This document shows positions 53,911 to 64,000 of a stretch of 64,000 nucleotides of DNA, piece after piece. Origin of the DNA: Craspedostauros australis (Eukaryota > Bacillariophyta > Bacillariophyceae > Mastogloiales > Achnanthaceae); assembly GCA_026770025.1 (NCBI GenBank), contig JAMXDE010000051.1:186001-250000 (forward strand), given 5' to 3'. The notes beneath the pieces were generated by a model. That model searched no databases and was not told where the DNA came from. It saw only the letters and a list, made by a program, of their open reading frames with translations. The translations under genes were made by a program, and so were the position numbers. Within the stretch, counting starts at the first letter, position 1. Each line of letters opens with the position of its first letter.

Positions 53911-54082
53911 TCTTTTTTTCACTGCAGGCTAGAGACAATTCAATCACGGATTGATATAACCAAAAATGCCAAGTACGACATTCCAACCAGGACTAAGAAT
54001 TTCGCATTCACGACTAATATGGTCCGTTAACCAAATCATGATGCTGTTCGTTAGTCCGATAGTCCGTTTTACCGGAAGCCCC

Positions 54083-55198
54083 AGACAAACATATGTGTTG
54101 CGCTTTTGACTACTGTCGGTGCGGAAGAGTCGTTTTGCTTCGGTGATTTTTTCAGTCTGTTCAGGTGATCGTCGTGTTCGACATCACAGCACTGTTGTGT
54201 CACAGAATGCGATTACTGGCGACTCGACTTGCACTCTCGACAGGAACGGAACAGGAACAACAAAATTCCGTCTGCTTTGTCTGGTCAACCAGGGCCACAG
54301 GTGATCACCATCATCATCATCATCATCATCACCATCATCATCACCATCATCACCATCATCAATCATAATAATAATAATACTAAACATGATAATAATAATA
54401 ATAGCAACAGCAATGTGGCCTCCACTGGCCATGTCAATTGTGAGGATGAATGTGGCTTAGAGATCTGCTGTCACTGAGGATTTGCATGTGTCTCTGGTTT
54501 CTCTACTCTGCACCACATCCGAGGCGCAGCGGATGAATTGGCTCATGAACAAAGCGAGAGATTTTTCTCCTCGAGCGCTTGTGTTCTGAAATGGCGCGAA
54601 GTGCGATGGCTATTGCGCAGTCGTTTTGTGTTGCTCACTGCTGCAACATGATCGTTTCTTTTTCGACCGCGTCACTCTACTACTGGCTGTCAGATGCATA
54701 CGAACACTTTTGTATTCGTCAATCCGTGTTTTGATGGTTTGGGACCCCGTAGGATCCCTGCGGACGTGTCTGTGGAGGTGGTGCTTCACGTCGTTGTTGT
54801 GGTGGTGGTTCCGAACTCTTGTGTCCAGCAACCAGCACTTCATGCATCACTGTTCCCATACGCACCAATGCGATACCCCTTGCAATTCTGTTGCGCAACT
54901 GCTGGTTCTCAATGACTGTTTCCCCGAAACCATGGGGCTTCGCTTTGCTTCATGCGCAACACCAGGGGCATCCGTTCACCTCCGACCTGCCTTGATTTTG
55001 CCCCTCCTGTTGCCACAGTGACACCCACCTCCTCCATCATCCTCCACAAAGGATATCATCTCTGCAAAAAGACTCCAGACCCATTCTTTCAGCAAAGACT
55101 GTTTGCTGTGTGGCTCATTGGACCAACCACAACCAGCTTCACTCTATTGTTGTGTATCACAGCCTGCCAAAAAGAGCAACCCACCAGCATTTCCAACC
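54083..55198. other. Region between foldback element and unassigned ORF
   Basis: Apart from the compound microsatellite, this 1.1 kb has no recognisable gene. Base composition shifts to a CA/TG-rich texture from about 54740 onward, continuing through the next ORF. Confidence 0.4.
54303..54412. repeat. CAT/CAC and AAT compound microsatellite
   Basis: About 60 bp of ATC/CACC triplets pass into AATAAT-type triplets and end in ATAATAATAATAGC. It lies 220 bp outside the foldback element. Confidence 0.92.
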
Positions 55199-55945
55199 AT
55201 GACAAGCTCAAAGCCTCCACCAATTGATGGGCACCAGCAATCACTGGCAACAACACCTCCAAGGCCTGGGAATGAGGATGAAGCAAACATCCCCCCAGTT
55301 TGCCACTGCCATGCTGCCAGCTCTGATCAAGACTTCCCCCCACAACAGAGAGCACACAGTGGTGCTGCTGTCAATGGTGGTTCACCAATTAACTATCACA
55401 TCATTGACTACCTTCGTAGCTACCAATTTGGTGGCTCCTCAATCCACAGATGTCATGCTTGGAGCGTCCTCCACATGAACCAAAACCACACACTCAATCA
55501 TGACAGCACCAAGCCGGAGGGTCCAGTAGCAAGCTATCTGCGTGCTTGTAAATTGCACACTCCAAAATTCAACCAGCCTCACCCTCCCAATCAAACGGGA
55601 CTTGTTGATATCTTAACCCCACCTACATTGCTGGAGTCTCCCTGGAATACATTCATCTGCCACAATCAACTTCAGCCTCTCTCCAATGACATGCATCATG
55701 CTGTCCGCTTCCCAGAGAGTATGCCCATCACCCACCACATGGCTCTCCATGGTGATAACAGTGCCAATGATCTGCCAGGCAATGGCACCAGCACCAGTGA
55801 CGATGATGGGTCCGATCCTGCTTTTGAACCACCGGATGACAGTGACAGCGACATAGAATCGATCAACAATTCTAATGTGCCCATGGCAACCACTCAGTTA
55901 GGATTCGTGCGTAGGCGTCGCGAATCGGTGGAGAATGCCTCGTGA
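55199..55945 (+). CDS. Unassigned ORF of 248 codons, possibly a repeat-borne gene or gene fragment
   Basis: The ORF starts at the ATG at 55199 (MTSSKPPPIDGHQQ) and the frame is open for another 32 codons upstream. The product is rich in Pro, His, Asn and Ser. It has a middle part with aromatic residues and spaced His/Cys (INYHIIDYLRSYQFGG, then HRCHAWSVLH) and an acidic tail (SDDDGSDPAFEPPDDSDSD) ending in a basic patch. No domain was recognised. Codon choice differs from the host genes: more A/T in third positions and many CAC/CCA runs. It lies beside the copia element and the foldback repeat. It may be an exon of a transposon gene, a captured fragment, or chance. Confidence 0.3.
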   Translation: MTSSKPPPIDGHQQSLATTPPRPGNEDEANIPPVCHCHAASSDQDFPPQQRAHSGAAVNGGSPINYHIIDYLRSYQFGGSSIHRCHAWSVLHMNQNHTLNHDSTKPEGPVASYLRACKLHTPKFNQPHPPNQTGLVDILTPPTLLESPWNTFICHNQLQPLSNDMHHAVRFPESMPITHHMALHGDNSANDLPGNGTSTSDDDGSDPAFEPPDDSDSDIESINNSNVPMATTQLGFVRRRRESVENAS

Positions 55946-56580
55946 ATCTGCCGGCTTCGGGATAGCCGTGTGATGCAGTTCAAGAGAGGTGTGCTGTTTG
56001 AATAGTTATAACTTGTAACGATGAGAAGTAGAGTGCTTTGTAGCTAATCCTAGTCCGTTATTATGAGTTAGCTTATTGGTGTTAGTAGGGTGAAGAAACG
56101 ATGCCACACAACTTGGCGAGACCCTGCACTGATGCACTTGATTCAGTGCAACAGAGTAGACAGTCAATACAGTACCTTGCTCTCCGCACATGTAGTTACA
56201 CTGCAGTGTAGGTCATGACAATCAGTGGTGACGGTCATGAAGCAGTGGCTGTGGCTGAAGCTGACACTCGGATTCCATTGCTTGAGTTGAAGCAAGTTGG
56301 ATACGCATGCTGAGACCACGGTGGTAGTGTGGTGGTCATCAGCAATGAAGGAATCGAGATAAGTTTTAGTAAGGAGGATCTGAAGAGCATATAGTTCCCA
56401 GGTGGGGTGTGAGTCAGGTCGGTCAGGTTTGAGTCATGATGGATTCGTGAATGGAGGAGAGAAAGGAGGAGAAAAAGGTTTGGTGGTCAATCAAGTCGGA
56501 AGATTTCGCGCCAAAACAGGAATTTCTCCCATCGGGTTGATACCGTGTTCGGTACTAGTCTGTCCCTCATTGAATCTCAA
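55946..56580 (-). other. Probable 3' LTR region of the copia element, outer boundary unresolved
   Basis: On the minus strand this non-coding stretch directly follows the polyprotein stop and the purine-rich tract. The 3' LTR of a copia element should lie here. The other LTR is outside the window, so its ends cannot be set by comparison. Inverted TG..CA termini were not identified with confidence. Confidence 0.4.
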
Positions 56581-56595
56581 CTCTCCCTCTCAGTG
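56581..56595 (-). other. Candidate polypurine tract of the copia element
   Basis: On the minus strand the sequence reads CTGAGAGGGAGAG, about 70 bp after the polyprotein stop, where the plus-strand primer of a copia element is expected. Confidence 0.45.
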
Positions 56596-56665
56596 TTGGG
56601 TCGTGATTGGAGTTGTGGTATCGATGAAAACTTCATCCTTCGTTGTTGTTTGTTGTTGTTGGTTA

Positions 56666-59600
56666 TTACCAACCCATGATCTTGAATCGCAGGTATTCGA
56701 AGACTGCGATGGACAGTCCTTTGGTGAAGATGTCGGCCAGTTGCTCCGGTGTTGCGATGTGCTGGATGTAGATGAACCCTGCCTTGACCCAGTACCAAAA
56801 GAAGTGCCACTTAGTCAGGAAGTGCTTGGTGCGCGCGGTTGGTTGATGATTGGTAGCAAGGGAAATGCAGGCTTGGTTGTCCTCAAACACCGTGCACTGG
56901 AGGTTGGTGTGCAGTGGCATGGTGGTGCCGGCATTGTTGATGACTTGGCGGATGAGCTGTTGAATGGGAATCAGCGTGCGCATTGCGAGAGAGAGAGCGG
57001 CGTACTCGGACTCCATCGTAGATAGAGCAATCTCAGTTTGGAGTTTGGACTTCCAAATGAGGGGGCACCCTCCCAGCGTAATGAGGTAGCCAGTGCGCGA
57101 CTTGACTGAGACGGGGTCCTTGCTGTCTTCTCGTCCGTAGAGTCCTGCGAAGTCTGCATCCACGTAGCACTTGAGATCAAGCTGCCCGGTGGGACGCACG
57201 ATGGTACCCTTGTCCTCAGTGTGCTTGAGATAGCGCATGATGCGCTTGACGGCCTTGGCGTGTGAGCGGCGAGGGTCACTTCCGAAGCGAGCGACTTGGG
57301 AGACTGCGAATGCCAGGTCGGGGCGAGTGTTGGTCGTGAGATACAACAGCATGCCGACGACGGAGCGGTAGTTCCATGGTTCGTTCATGGGAGGCTCATG
57401 CTTGCATTGTCCCAGTGCGAGCTGCGTAGTTGGTACGGGGCACGGACTGCAGTTCGTCATCTTCGTAGTGGCGAGGATCTTCTTGATTAGTCCTGGTTGG
57501 CGGAGATGGACCGTGTCTGCTTTTGGATCACGGCTGAGCTCGATTCCCAGGAACTCGGTGAAGCTTCCTTCTTGGGTGAGCTCAAAGCCGAGGTCGCGCA
57601 TTGATTTGATGAAGTCGTCGGCGGCTTGCTTGGTCTTGGAGGCGATGCCCGCATCGTCAACGTAGAGGACGATCATGATGTCCTTCTTGATGAACAAGCA
57701 CTGCTCTTGGTCGCAGGCCTTGAAGCCGATCGTAGTGAGGGCTCGGATGAGGTGTTCATACCAGAGGCGAGGAGCAATCGTCAAGCCGTACAGGCTCTTG
57801 CGGAGCTTGAGGCAGGTGTCGGGACCCTTCGTTGATTTGAATCCACGAGGGAGATGAAGGTAGACTGGCTTGTGGATGGATGCTTGCACGAAAGCGTTCG
57901 TGAAGTCGATGGACGTTGTTGTCCAACCCATGACGATGGAAGTGCTGAGGAAGATGCGGACGGATGACCATGCGACGACTGGTGCGTAGGTGGAGGAGTC
58001 CTCTTGCATGAGGTCTCCACGGCAACACCAGCGTCCCTTGTATTTCTTGATGGTTCCGTCGGGGAGGCGCTTGCGGCGAAAGACCCAGGTTCCTGGAAAG
58101 ATGCGATCGTTCTTGATGTCGATCTTCTTCACTTCCTCCCACGTGCCCTTTTCCGTGAGATCTCGAATCTCCTTTTCGGCGGCTTGCATCCACTCGTCTT
58201 TGTTGTCGTCGCGAATGGCTTCGTCGAAGGAGAGAGTATCCGGGTCGGTGTTGGATGCCTTGTACACCGAGGTGCGTTCGGCGATCTCCAAGTCGCCACC
58301 TGCGGCAAAGTAGCTGATCATGCGATTATCGACGTAGGTGGGGTAGTTTGTTGCATCCTTCTGTGGCTCGATGATTGCGACAGAGTAGGCATGCTGTTCG
58401 ATGTTCGCCCATGTAGTTGGTGGAATGCACTTCGCTGTGTCGAGGATGAACGACGGGTTGATGTCGAGCGTGGATGACGAGTCGATGTCGAGCATGGATC
58501 CTTTGTTGGCGGAGCGAGTCGCTGGGGCCGAAGTGAGTGGCGCCGTGTTCGACTCAATCATGCCTTGGACGAATTGCTCAATCTCGTATTCGCTTGGAAG
58601 TGGCCACGGTCCTGGTCGGATCGTCGTCACTTGGCGACGGAGTAGCTCGAATGCGAGACGGTAATGATGATTTTCGATCATCGCATTCCACACGGAGCGA
58701 GTCCTTTGGACGAACGCTTCTGCGTTGTACGCAGATTTGGGTGGAAGGTACCCTTGGTTCATCAAATGTTCGGGGTCTTGGTAGTACCATGGCCCTGATT
58801 TGGCCTTGGACATGAAGTCGAGAGCGTCGAAGTGGGGTTCCATCGTGCCAGTACTGATGAAGGTGCTCAGCTTCTCCACGAATTGCTCGACGGCGTGGTC
58901 AGTGGCCAGTCGGAGGAGGTCTTCGTTGAGAAAGACGCTGTTGAGGTCTTTCTCGAAATGGTCCTCCATGTCCGAGTGAAAGTTGTTGTACGTCTCCTGA
59001 AATGGAGTCGCTCCTTCCTCGGTCATGTTGTCGGGGTCCGGTTGCCACCAGTCAGCCATGTTGATGCTTGCTTCTTCTACTTCAGCCGCCTTTGGAGCGA
59101 ACGTTGGGAGGACGACGTTGGTTGGCTGTGGATTCAAGGTGTTGAATCGACCTCGGAGTCTGCGCAACAAGTAGTGAGCGTCCACCTTGAATTGGTGTAG
59201 ATCGATGGAGAGAGAGTCGCTACCTTTGCGTTGGAGAGGTTCGATTGTATGTAAGCAATCGACGATAGCTTGTGAGAATGTGATGATCGATGATGAGTCG
59301 GGGTGCAGTTCCCTGGGTGTTGCGGCCTGTTCGATCTCTTCCAAGGTAGCTACTGCAGGGCAGAAGTAGTAATCATCGGTGTCTTCGTCGTCCAGCCAGG
59401 CTGCTTTGCCTCCCATACGTGCGTACGTGAATCGCTTTGGTTGTTTGCGAATTCTCGTGCTTTGAGGTCTTTCTGGCGTTGGCTCAGACTTAGGTATCAT
59501 GGGTGGCGTGGAGCTCGTCTGAATTGGCGTCGGAGCTGGAAGTGGTAATGGAGTTGCTAATTCCAATGTTGGTGATTCTCGGAGAGGTGAGCTCAATTGC

Positions 59601-62600
59601 GGTTGAAGTGTTCGCTGATCCGGTGACTCTATAGTAGAGTCAGGTACCGGGGACTCATCGGGAGCTCCCTCTGTCGAGGACATTTGCCTGTTGGCTCCCT
59701 CTGAAACTGGCATCGGAGGGGCGAGAGCTTCACTCATGAGATCGGGGATCTGTTGTGTCATTGGTTGCGACCCTTTCGCCAATACCTGTGGCGTTCTTTC
59801 ACGGATGGTTTGTTGGTTTCGCGTATCAAAACTCGGTGGTGGAGTGTTATCGTCGTTGCGTTGTAACCGGTTGTGGTCTCGCGTGTCTGATGCGAAGATG
59901 TCGTCCTGCTCCATTGATTCCACATCGTCGTCATCGAATGGATATTGGAAGGTGGTGTCACCAAACATGCGAGTCCATTCTTCCGATTGATAGCTTGGAA
60001 GTTGCTTCAAGTCGGTAGCAATCGTTGCGAACCAGTCATCGAACACGACGTGGAACTGAGGGGTGATTGAACCTGTCCGTGGTGATAGGACTAGAGGTAC
60101 GGTTGAAGCATGCTTCGTAGAGAGACCCATGTTCACGTATCTCTCTCCTCTTGGTTCCCATCGGGGTATCTTGCGTCCATCGGCCAGCGCTTTGTTAAGG
60201 ACATAGACTGGACTGCCCCATACGTGCAGGTTATGAAGTTGCTTGAGGGGAAGACGGATGCGTGATAGAACATCGTAGGGTGTGAGACCGGTGGCGGGAT
60301 TAGGCACGCGATTGTAGATGTACGCGGCGTGTACGACGGCCATTGGCCATAGTTGAGCATCAAACATCGTTGGCCAGTGGATGCTTTGATGCATCATCAT
60401 GGTTCGGGCCATTGAGACAATTGTTCGAATGCTTCGCTCGGCTATTCCGTTGTGGTGATGTGCGCCGACACCTGCGAATCGATGGACTTGATGGAAGATT
60501 TCAAGGTGTTTGGAGTATTCGGGTGAGGTGAAGGTGGTGGCGTTGTCTGATAGATACGATCGTACGGGGACTCCAACATCACGACACATCAGTTCGAACC
60601 GTTCCTTGGCTTCGAGGGTGGCGTGCGTGGTTAGCGCTGCCACAGGTTCCACGTGAATGTATCCTGATGCGTGATCGACAAAGATGGCTCCGCCTTTGTA
60701 CATTTCGTTTGGATCGCCTTTGCCTCGTCCTGAGAAGAGGCGTCCTGGCGTTCGACCGACGAAGTGGTCCACTGATACTTGTTGTCCAGGGAACAAGTGA
60801 TCGGTGCGCAAAACTCCTTGTTTGTCACGGACGACATGTTGAGTTATTCCTGGGGAAGGGCGACGGTGCAGCTTTCCGAATTGGCATGCAGCGCAAAGCG
60901 GGAGGCTTGTGACCCTTGCCGCAGCTGTGTGCATCTTTCTAGACGATTCTGACCCGGTGAGAGTACCCGAACGCAGCAGGAACTTCACTCGACTGAAGGA
61001 TAAATGTCCGAGACGATAGTGCCACCGAAGAAGTTCCTTTTGCGGTTGGGTGAGGTTCACGTTGTGGTCCGACACGGTGGAGACGATGGAAGTTAGTGCA
61101 GCTGGCACGTCATGGATGTTGTTGGCACTGTAGCCGACTGATGTTGGTAGCCTTGTGGACTTCTTGTAATTCGCTACGATTGCGTTGCGATCGTCGTTTC
61201 CCAGGATTCCGCTGAGTTTGCAGGAGGATTTGTTGAAAACGATCGTTTCGCCCTGATACTCTTCAAGGAGACTGGAAGTGCTGATTAGCTTGACCTTTGA
61301 TTCGGGAACATGGAAAGCAGGCAGTCGCAATTTGCGAGGGCTTCCAGTTACATCAAGGACATACCATTCGACGGTTCCCAACGCATTCACTTGGATTTTC
61401 TTGAGGAATCCGTTGAGAAAGGTCGGTCTTGGTGGAGGACTTGGAGTAGAACTGAAATCGTTGAGGTCATTTGTCACAGAAATTGATGCTCCGCTGTCCC
61501 AAACGAGTTCGAATGGAGCATCGGGTGAGAGATAACTCTCAGCTTTAGCTGGAGATGCGAAAGCATTGCGATTGGAGAAGAAGGAGGCTAGACCTTGCAG
61601 AGTGAGTAGTGCGGGCATGTCATTGTCACATTGTTGCTTTTGACTTCGATCATACATCAAGTCAATTCCGCGAGTTGGGTACAGGCTCCAGAGATTTCGT
61701 GAGATGGATGAGGTGCGACCTTCTTGGCGGGGCAATTTTGCTGTCGTGGGTGTTTGGTTTTTACCATAAGTGGAATTTTTCGATTGGTTCCAGTGACGAC
61801 GTTTTGATCTGTGATTGCGAGTTTTGGTCCGAGCCTGGGGACGCCACACACGTTTTGTTCGTGGGGAGTTTCCTTTCGACACGTTCACGGGTTTGGGTCC
61901 ATCTGGGTCGAGACTTTCCATTACGAGATCGTAGAGACTGCGTTTCACGGCTCCATTGAAGTGTGTTGGACGTTTATGCACTTGCTTGTACCGTTCTTTG
62001 ACTCGTGCCTTGTTGTAGACTAGATCAGCAGAGTTGATTGAGTCAGGTCTTCGTGGTACGTTCGTGTGGAGGAGTAGTAGAGTTACGGCAATTAGCATCC
62101 AGGCATTTGCTGCCGCGATGTACCACCCATACTCTACTCCGATAGTGATGACTTGGAGTGAGGCGAAGAGGAGAACCATTCCAACGATGCTACCGAAGTA
62201 GTTGAAGGAGGTGAAGAGGTTCCAGACGAGAGACCACCAGGTGTCTTCGTCTTGACTGGAGGCGGCTGTGAAGCATGTCCACGCAGCCATGTCAATGGAG
62301 AGGTTGTCCTGTTTGGGAGCTTGCTTGCCCTTTGCCTTCGCCTTGAACTTGAAGTTGTCCTGATGACTCTCAGTGTTGTGCGAGAGACGCCAGCGGCGGC
62401 ACTTGGCGCACCACATGAAAGTCTTGTCGTTGACAAGCTTGCGCTGTGGTTCACCGGGCTTGGGAGCTTTGGACGACCAGCCCTGGCTGGCGTTGCGTTT
62501 GGCGTCGCGTTCCTTGGGCTTCTTGAAGTTGTTTCTCCTTCCGTCGTTCTTGGAGAAACCCTTGTGTTGCTCGAGAACGTTGGCGCTTGGATTCTGGACG

Positions 62601-63931
62601 GCGTTGTTGGCGTACGAGTACCTGGGCACGTTGCTGTCTCTGGTACGCCTGATGGCATGCCAGCGATTTCCGCGCACTTCGTTTTCGTACGACGCCTCGG
62701 CCTTGTTGCAGATTGCCATCCATGTGAGATCTTTTGCGGCAAGCTGGGGGCGAGCGTACTCGTACGTGAAGACGGGGAGACGCATGAGGATTTCCTCAAG
62801 GTTATCCTTCATCACATAGAGAGGACGTCGGTACTGTTCACCAGACCGGATCTGTCCTCCAGCCTGCAGGAAGGCGTCGAGGATCGTTCGGAGGAGACGA
62901 AGGTCGAAGCGACCGGCGTCGTCGAGGCGCTTGCAAAGAGCACGGAGGTGGACTGCCATGAGACCAACGTTCTCGTTTGGAAAACGTCTGCAGTTGACTT
63001 CGCGGATCTTGGCTGCGAGGGCGTCTTGTTCATCCAAGGAGTTGGCCGAGTTGCTGTTCATGAACTCAACGAAGAGAGTGATGAAGTTATCGTGGAACTT
63101 CGGCTCGATTCGGTTCATGAGTTGGTCTTCGAGGGCTGGATCAAGACTGTCACGGAAGAACGCTGAGGCTGTCTCGTTGTTCTGGACGTCGTAGTGATCC
63201 CACTTCAGATGGAACTCGTCGAAGTGCTTGGTGGCATCTTCAAGAGTGAAGGCGGCTGGTGAGTCCAAGACGCAAGTCATTCCTGACTCTGCGTTGGCGT
63301 CAGCGATGTACGCCATGGTGAGGAGTCCGGTTCTTGCCATGTGGTTTCGCACCAGGCGAATGAACTGCTGGATGTTCCCTCCTTTCTTGAACTTGTCGGT
63401 GAGTCCTTGCTCTCGCTTGGACTGGTTGGTTGAGTCAGCACCGTTATGGAGGATTCTCTGTTGTTGAGAGTTGGTCCACCTGGTGTGTGACTCGTCTTGG
63501 AGGCCCGTCCAATGCCCGTTCGGCGCGCCTGCGGTCCAGGGCACCCAGTTGCGTCCTTGCTTGAGGATACCTCCCATGATGGGAACGGTTGGTTTCCCAG
63601 AGAGGTCGTGGTCGTCGTCTTCGCTGTCCTCTTCTGACTTTCTGCTCTTCTTGGGCATGGGGGTTTCCATGTCGAAGATGCTGTCGCCGAGGAAGGACTG
63701 TTCCGTTCGAGGTCTTGTGTCGCCAGCGGAGCGGCTGCGCTCGAGACCGGGACGGCTTGGGGTCGTGGTGGCTGTCGCCGCTGCTTGGGCAGTGGCTATG
63801 GCCGCGTTTGCTGCTTCTGCAGCGGCTTCGGCCGCCAACGTCGCCTGTGTGAGGCGAGCGTTCTCGACCGTGATCGCTTCGAGCTGCGCTTGCAGCTCTT
63901 CCAGCGTGGCAGGAGTTGTCTCTTCCGCCAT
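56666..63931 (-). mobile_element. Ty1/copia LTR retrotransposon, gag-pol coding region in one frame
   Basis: One frame of 2421 codons begins at the ATG at 63931 and looks whole. A coiled-coil-like Ala/Glu-rich segment lies at about 5-55. A gag region follows at about 170-460, then a short Cys/His cluster (MWCAKCRRWRLSHNTESH) near 500. Two hydrophobic, membrane-type segments lie at about 570-625. The aspartic protease (WDSGAS) is at about 812. The integrase has its HHCC part (WHYRLGHL to CAACQFGK) at about 970-1015, followed by the DDE core. A long Ser/Pro linker follows. Reverse transcriptase, with LYVDDAG, is at about 2090, and RNase H with TMESEYAAL and DNQACISL at about 2305-2370. The order protease-integrase-RT-RNase H is that of copia. 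The 5' LTR lies beyond the right edge, so LTR divergence and age cannot be judged. The open frame suggests a young copy. Confidence 0.95.
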
Positions 63932-64000
63932 GATGGATGACGGGGACTTCTCGAATAGTCTTCGGACTTCGAGGGGATCGATCTGTTTGCCTTCTCTTGC

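Larger units (their letters stand above)
53198..54082. mobile_element. Foldback / non-autonomous TIR element carrying two palindrome arrays
   Basis: The ends are inverted copies of each other: GGGGCTTCCGGTAAA at 53198-53212 and its complement at 54068-54082. Further matching blocks follow inward in the same order (AACGGAC, TTAGTCGTGAA, TTAGTC-TGGTTG). This gives imperfect terminal inverted repeats of about 115-120 bp (53198-53317 and 53967-54082). Between them lie two tandem arrays of a 16-17-bp palindrome and a unique 230-bp centre (53519-53748). No coding frame of useful length is inside, so it would need a transposase supplied elsewhere. I could not find a clean target-site duplication; the flanks read CGACA on the left and AGACA on the right. 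The superfamily is therefore unassigned. Confidence 0.7.

Overview
The window is nuclear DNA of a eukaryotic alga with a complex (secondary) plastid, most likely a diatom or a close photosynthetic stramenopile. The reasons are: (1) spliceosomal introns with GTGAGT, GTAAGT or GTACGT donors that join conserved domains exactly; (2) a HAT/TPR RNA-processing protein that starts with a signal peptide followed by a Phe just after the predicted cleavage site, the layout of bipartite plastid targeting in algae with red secondary plastids; (3) a secretory-pathway gene set (GT92, GT61, GH38 alpha-mannosidase) and a cAMP-receptor-like GPCR; (4) a copia element with one very long gag-pol frame. The species call is inference.

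Layout. Positions 1-52000 are a gene-dense, mixed-strand host region. In order it holds: a TTD14-like P-loop ATPase (partial, minus), tRNA methyltransferase DNMT2/TRDMT1 (minus), a GT92 glycosyltransferase (plus), a TMCO4/DUF726 membrane hydrolase (minus), class II alpha-mannosidase (plus), V-ATPase subunit E (minus, two exons), an unrecognised membrane protein with a possible PH-like domain and polyQ (plus, two exons), a seven-TM receptor (minus, two exons), a plastid SAP-HAT RNA factor (plus, two exons), a LITAF-domain protein (minus), a very large AAA-ATPase/TPR protein (minus, two exons), a PH-CAMK protein kinase (plus, four exons), an FHA-WDR70 fusion (minus), an RRM protein (plus, three exons) and a GT61 glycosyltransferase (plus). 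Genes mostly alternate as convergent and divergent pairs. Two long stretches, 20777-23553 and 34886-39079, have no recognisable gene.

Positions 52000-64000 are repeat-rich. They contain an 885-bp foldback (terminal inverted repeat) element with two six-unit palindrome arrays, a CAT/AAT microsatellite, an unassigned ORF in compositionally different DNA, and a copia LTR retrotransposon on the minus strand that runs off the right edge, with the coding part looking whole.

The genes do not form an operon-like system. Loose functional themes are secretory and lysosomal glycan handling (GT92, GT61, alpha-mannosidase, V-ATPase E, TMCO4, LITAF), signalling (GPCR, PH-CAMK kinase, AAA/TPR protein) and RNA handling (DNMT2, SAP-HAT factor, RRM protein). 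The most unusual items are the foldback element with its palindrome arrays, the kinase-less AAA/TPR protein, the FHA-WDR70 fusion and the SAP-HAT plastid protein. Introns were placed by eye from splice signals and domain continuity; coordinates of starts and splice sites are predictions.
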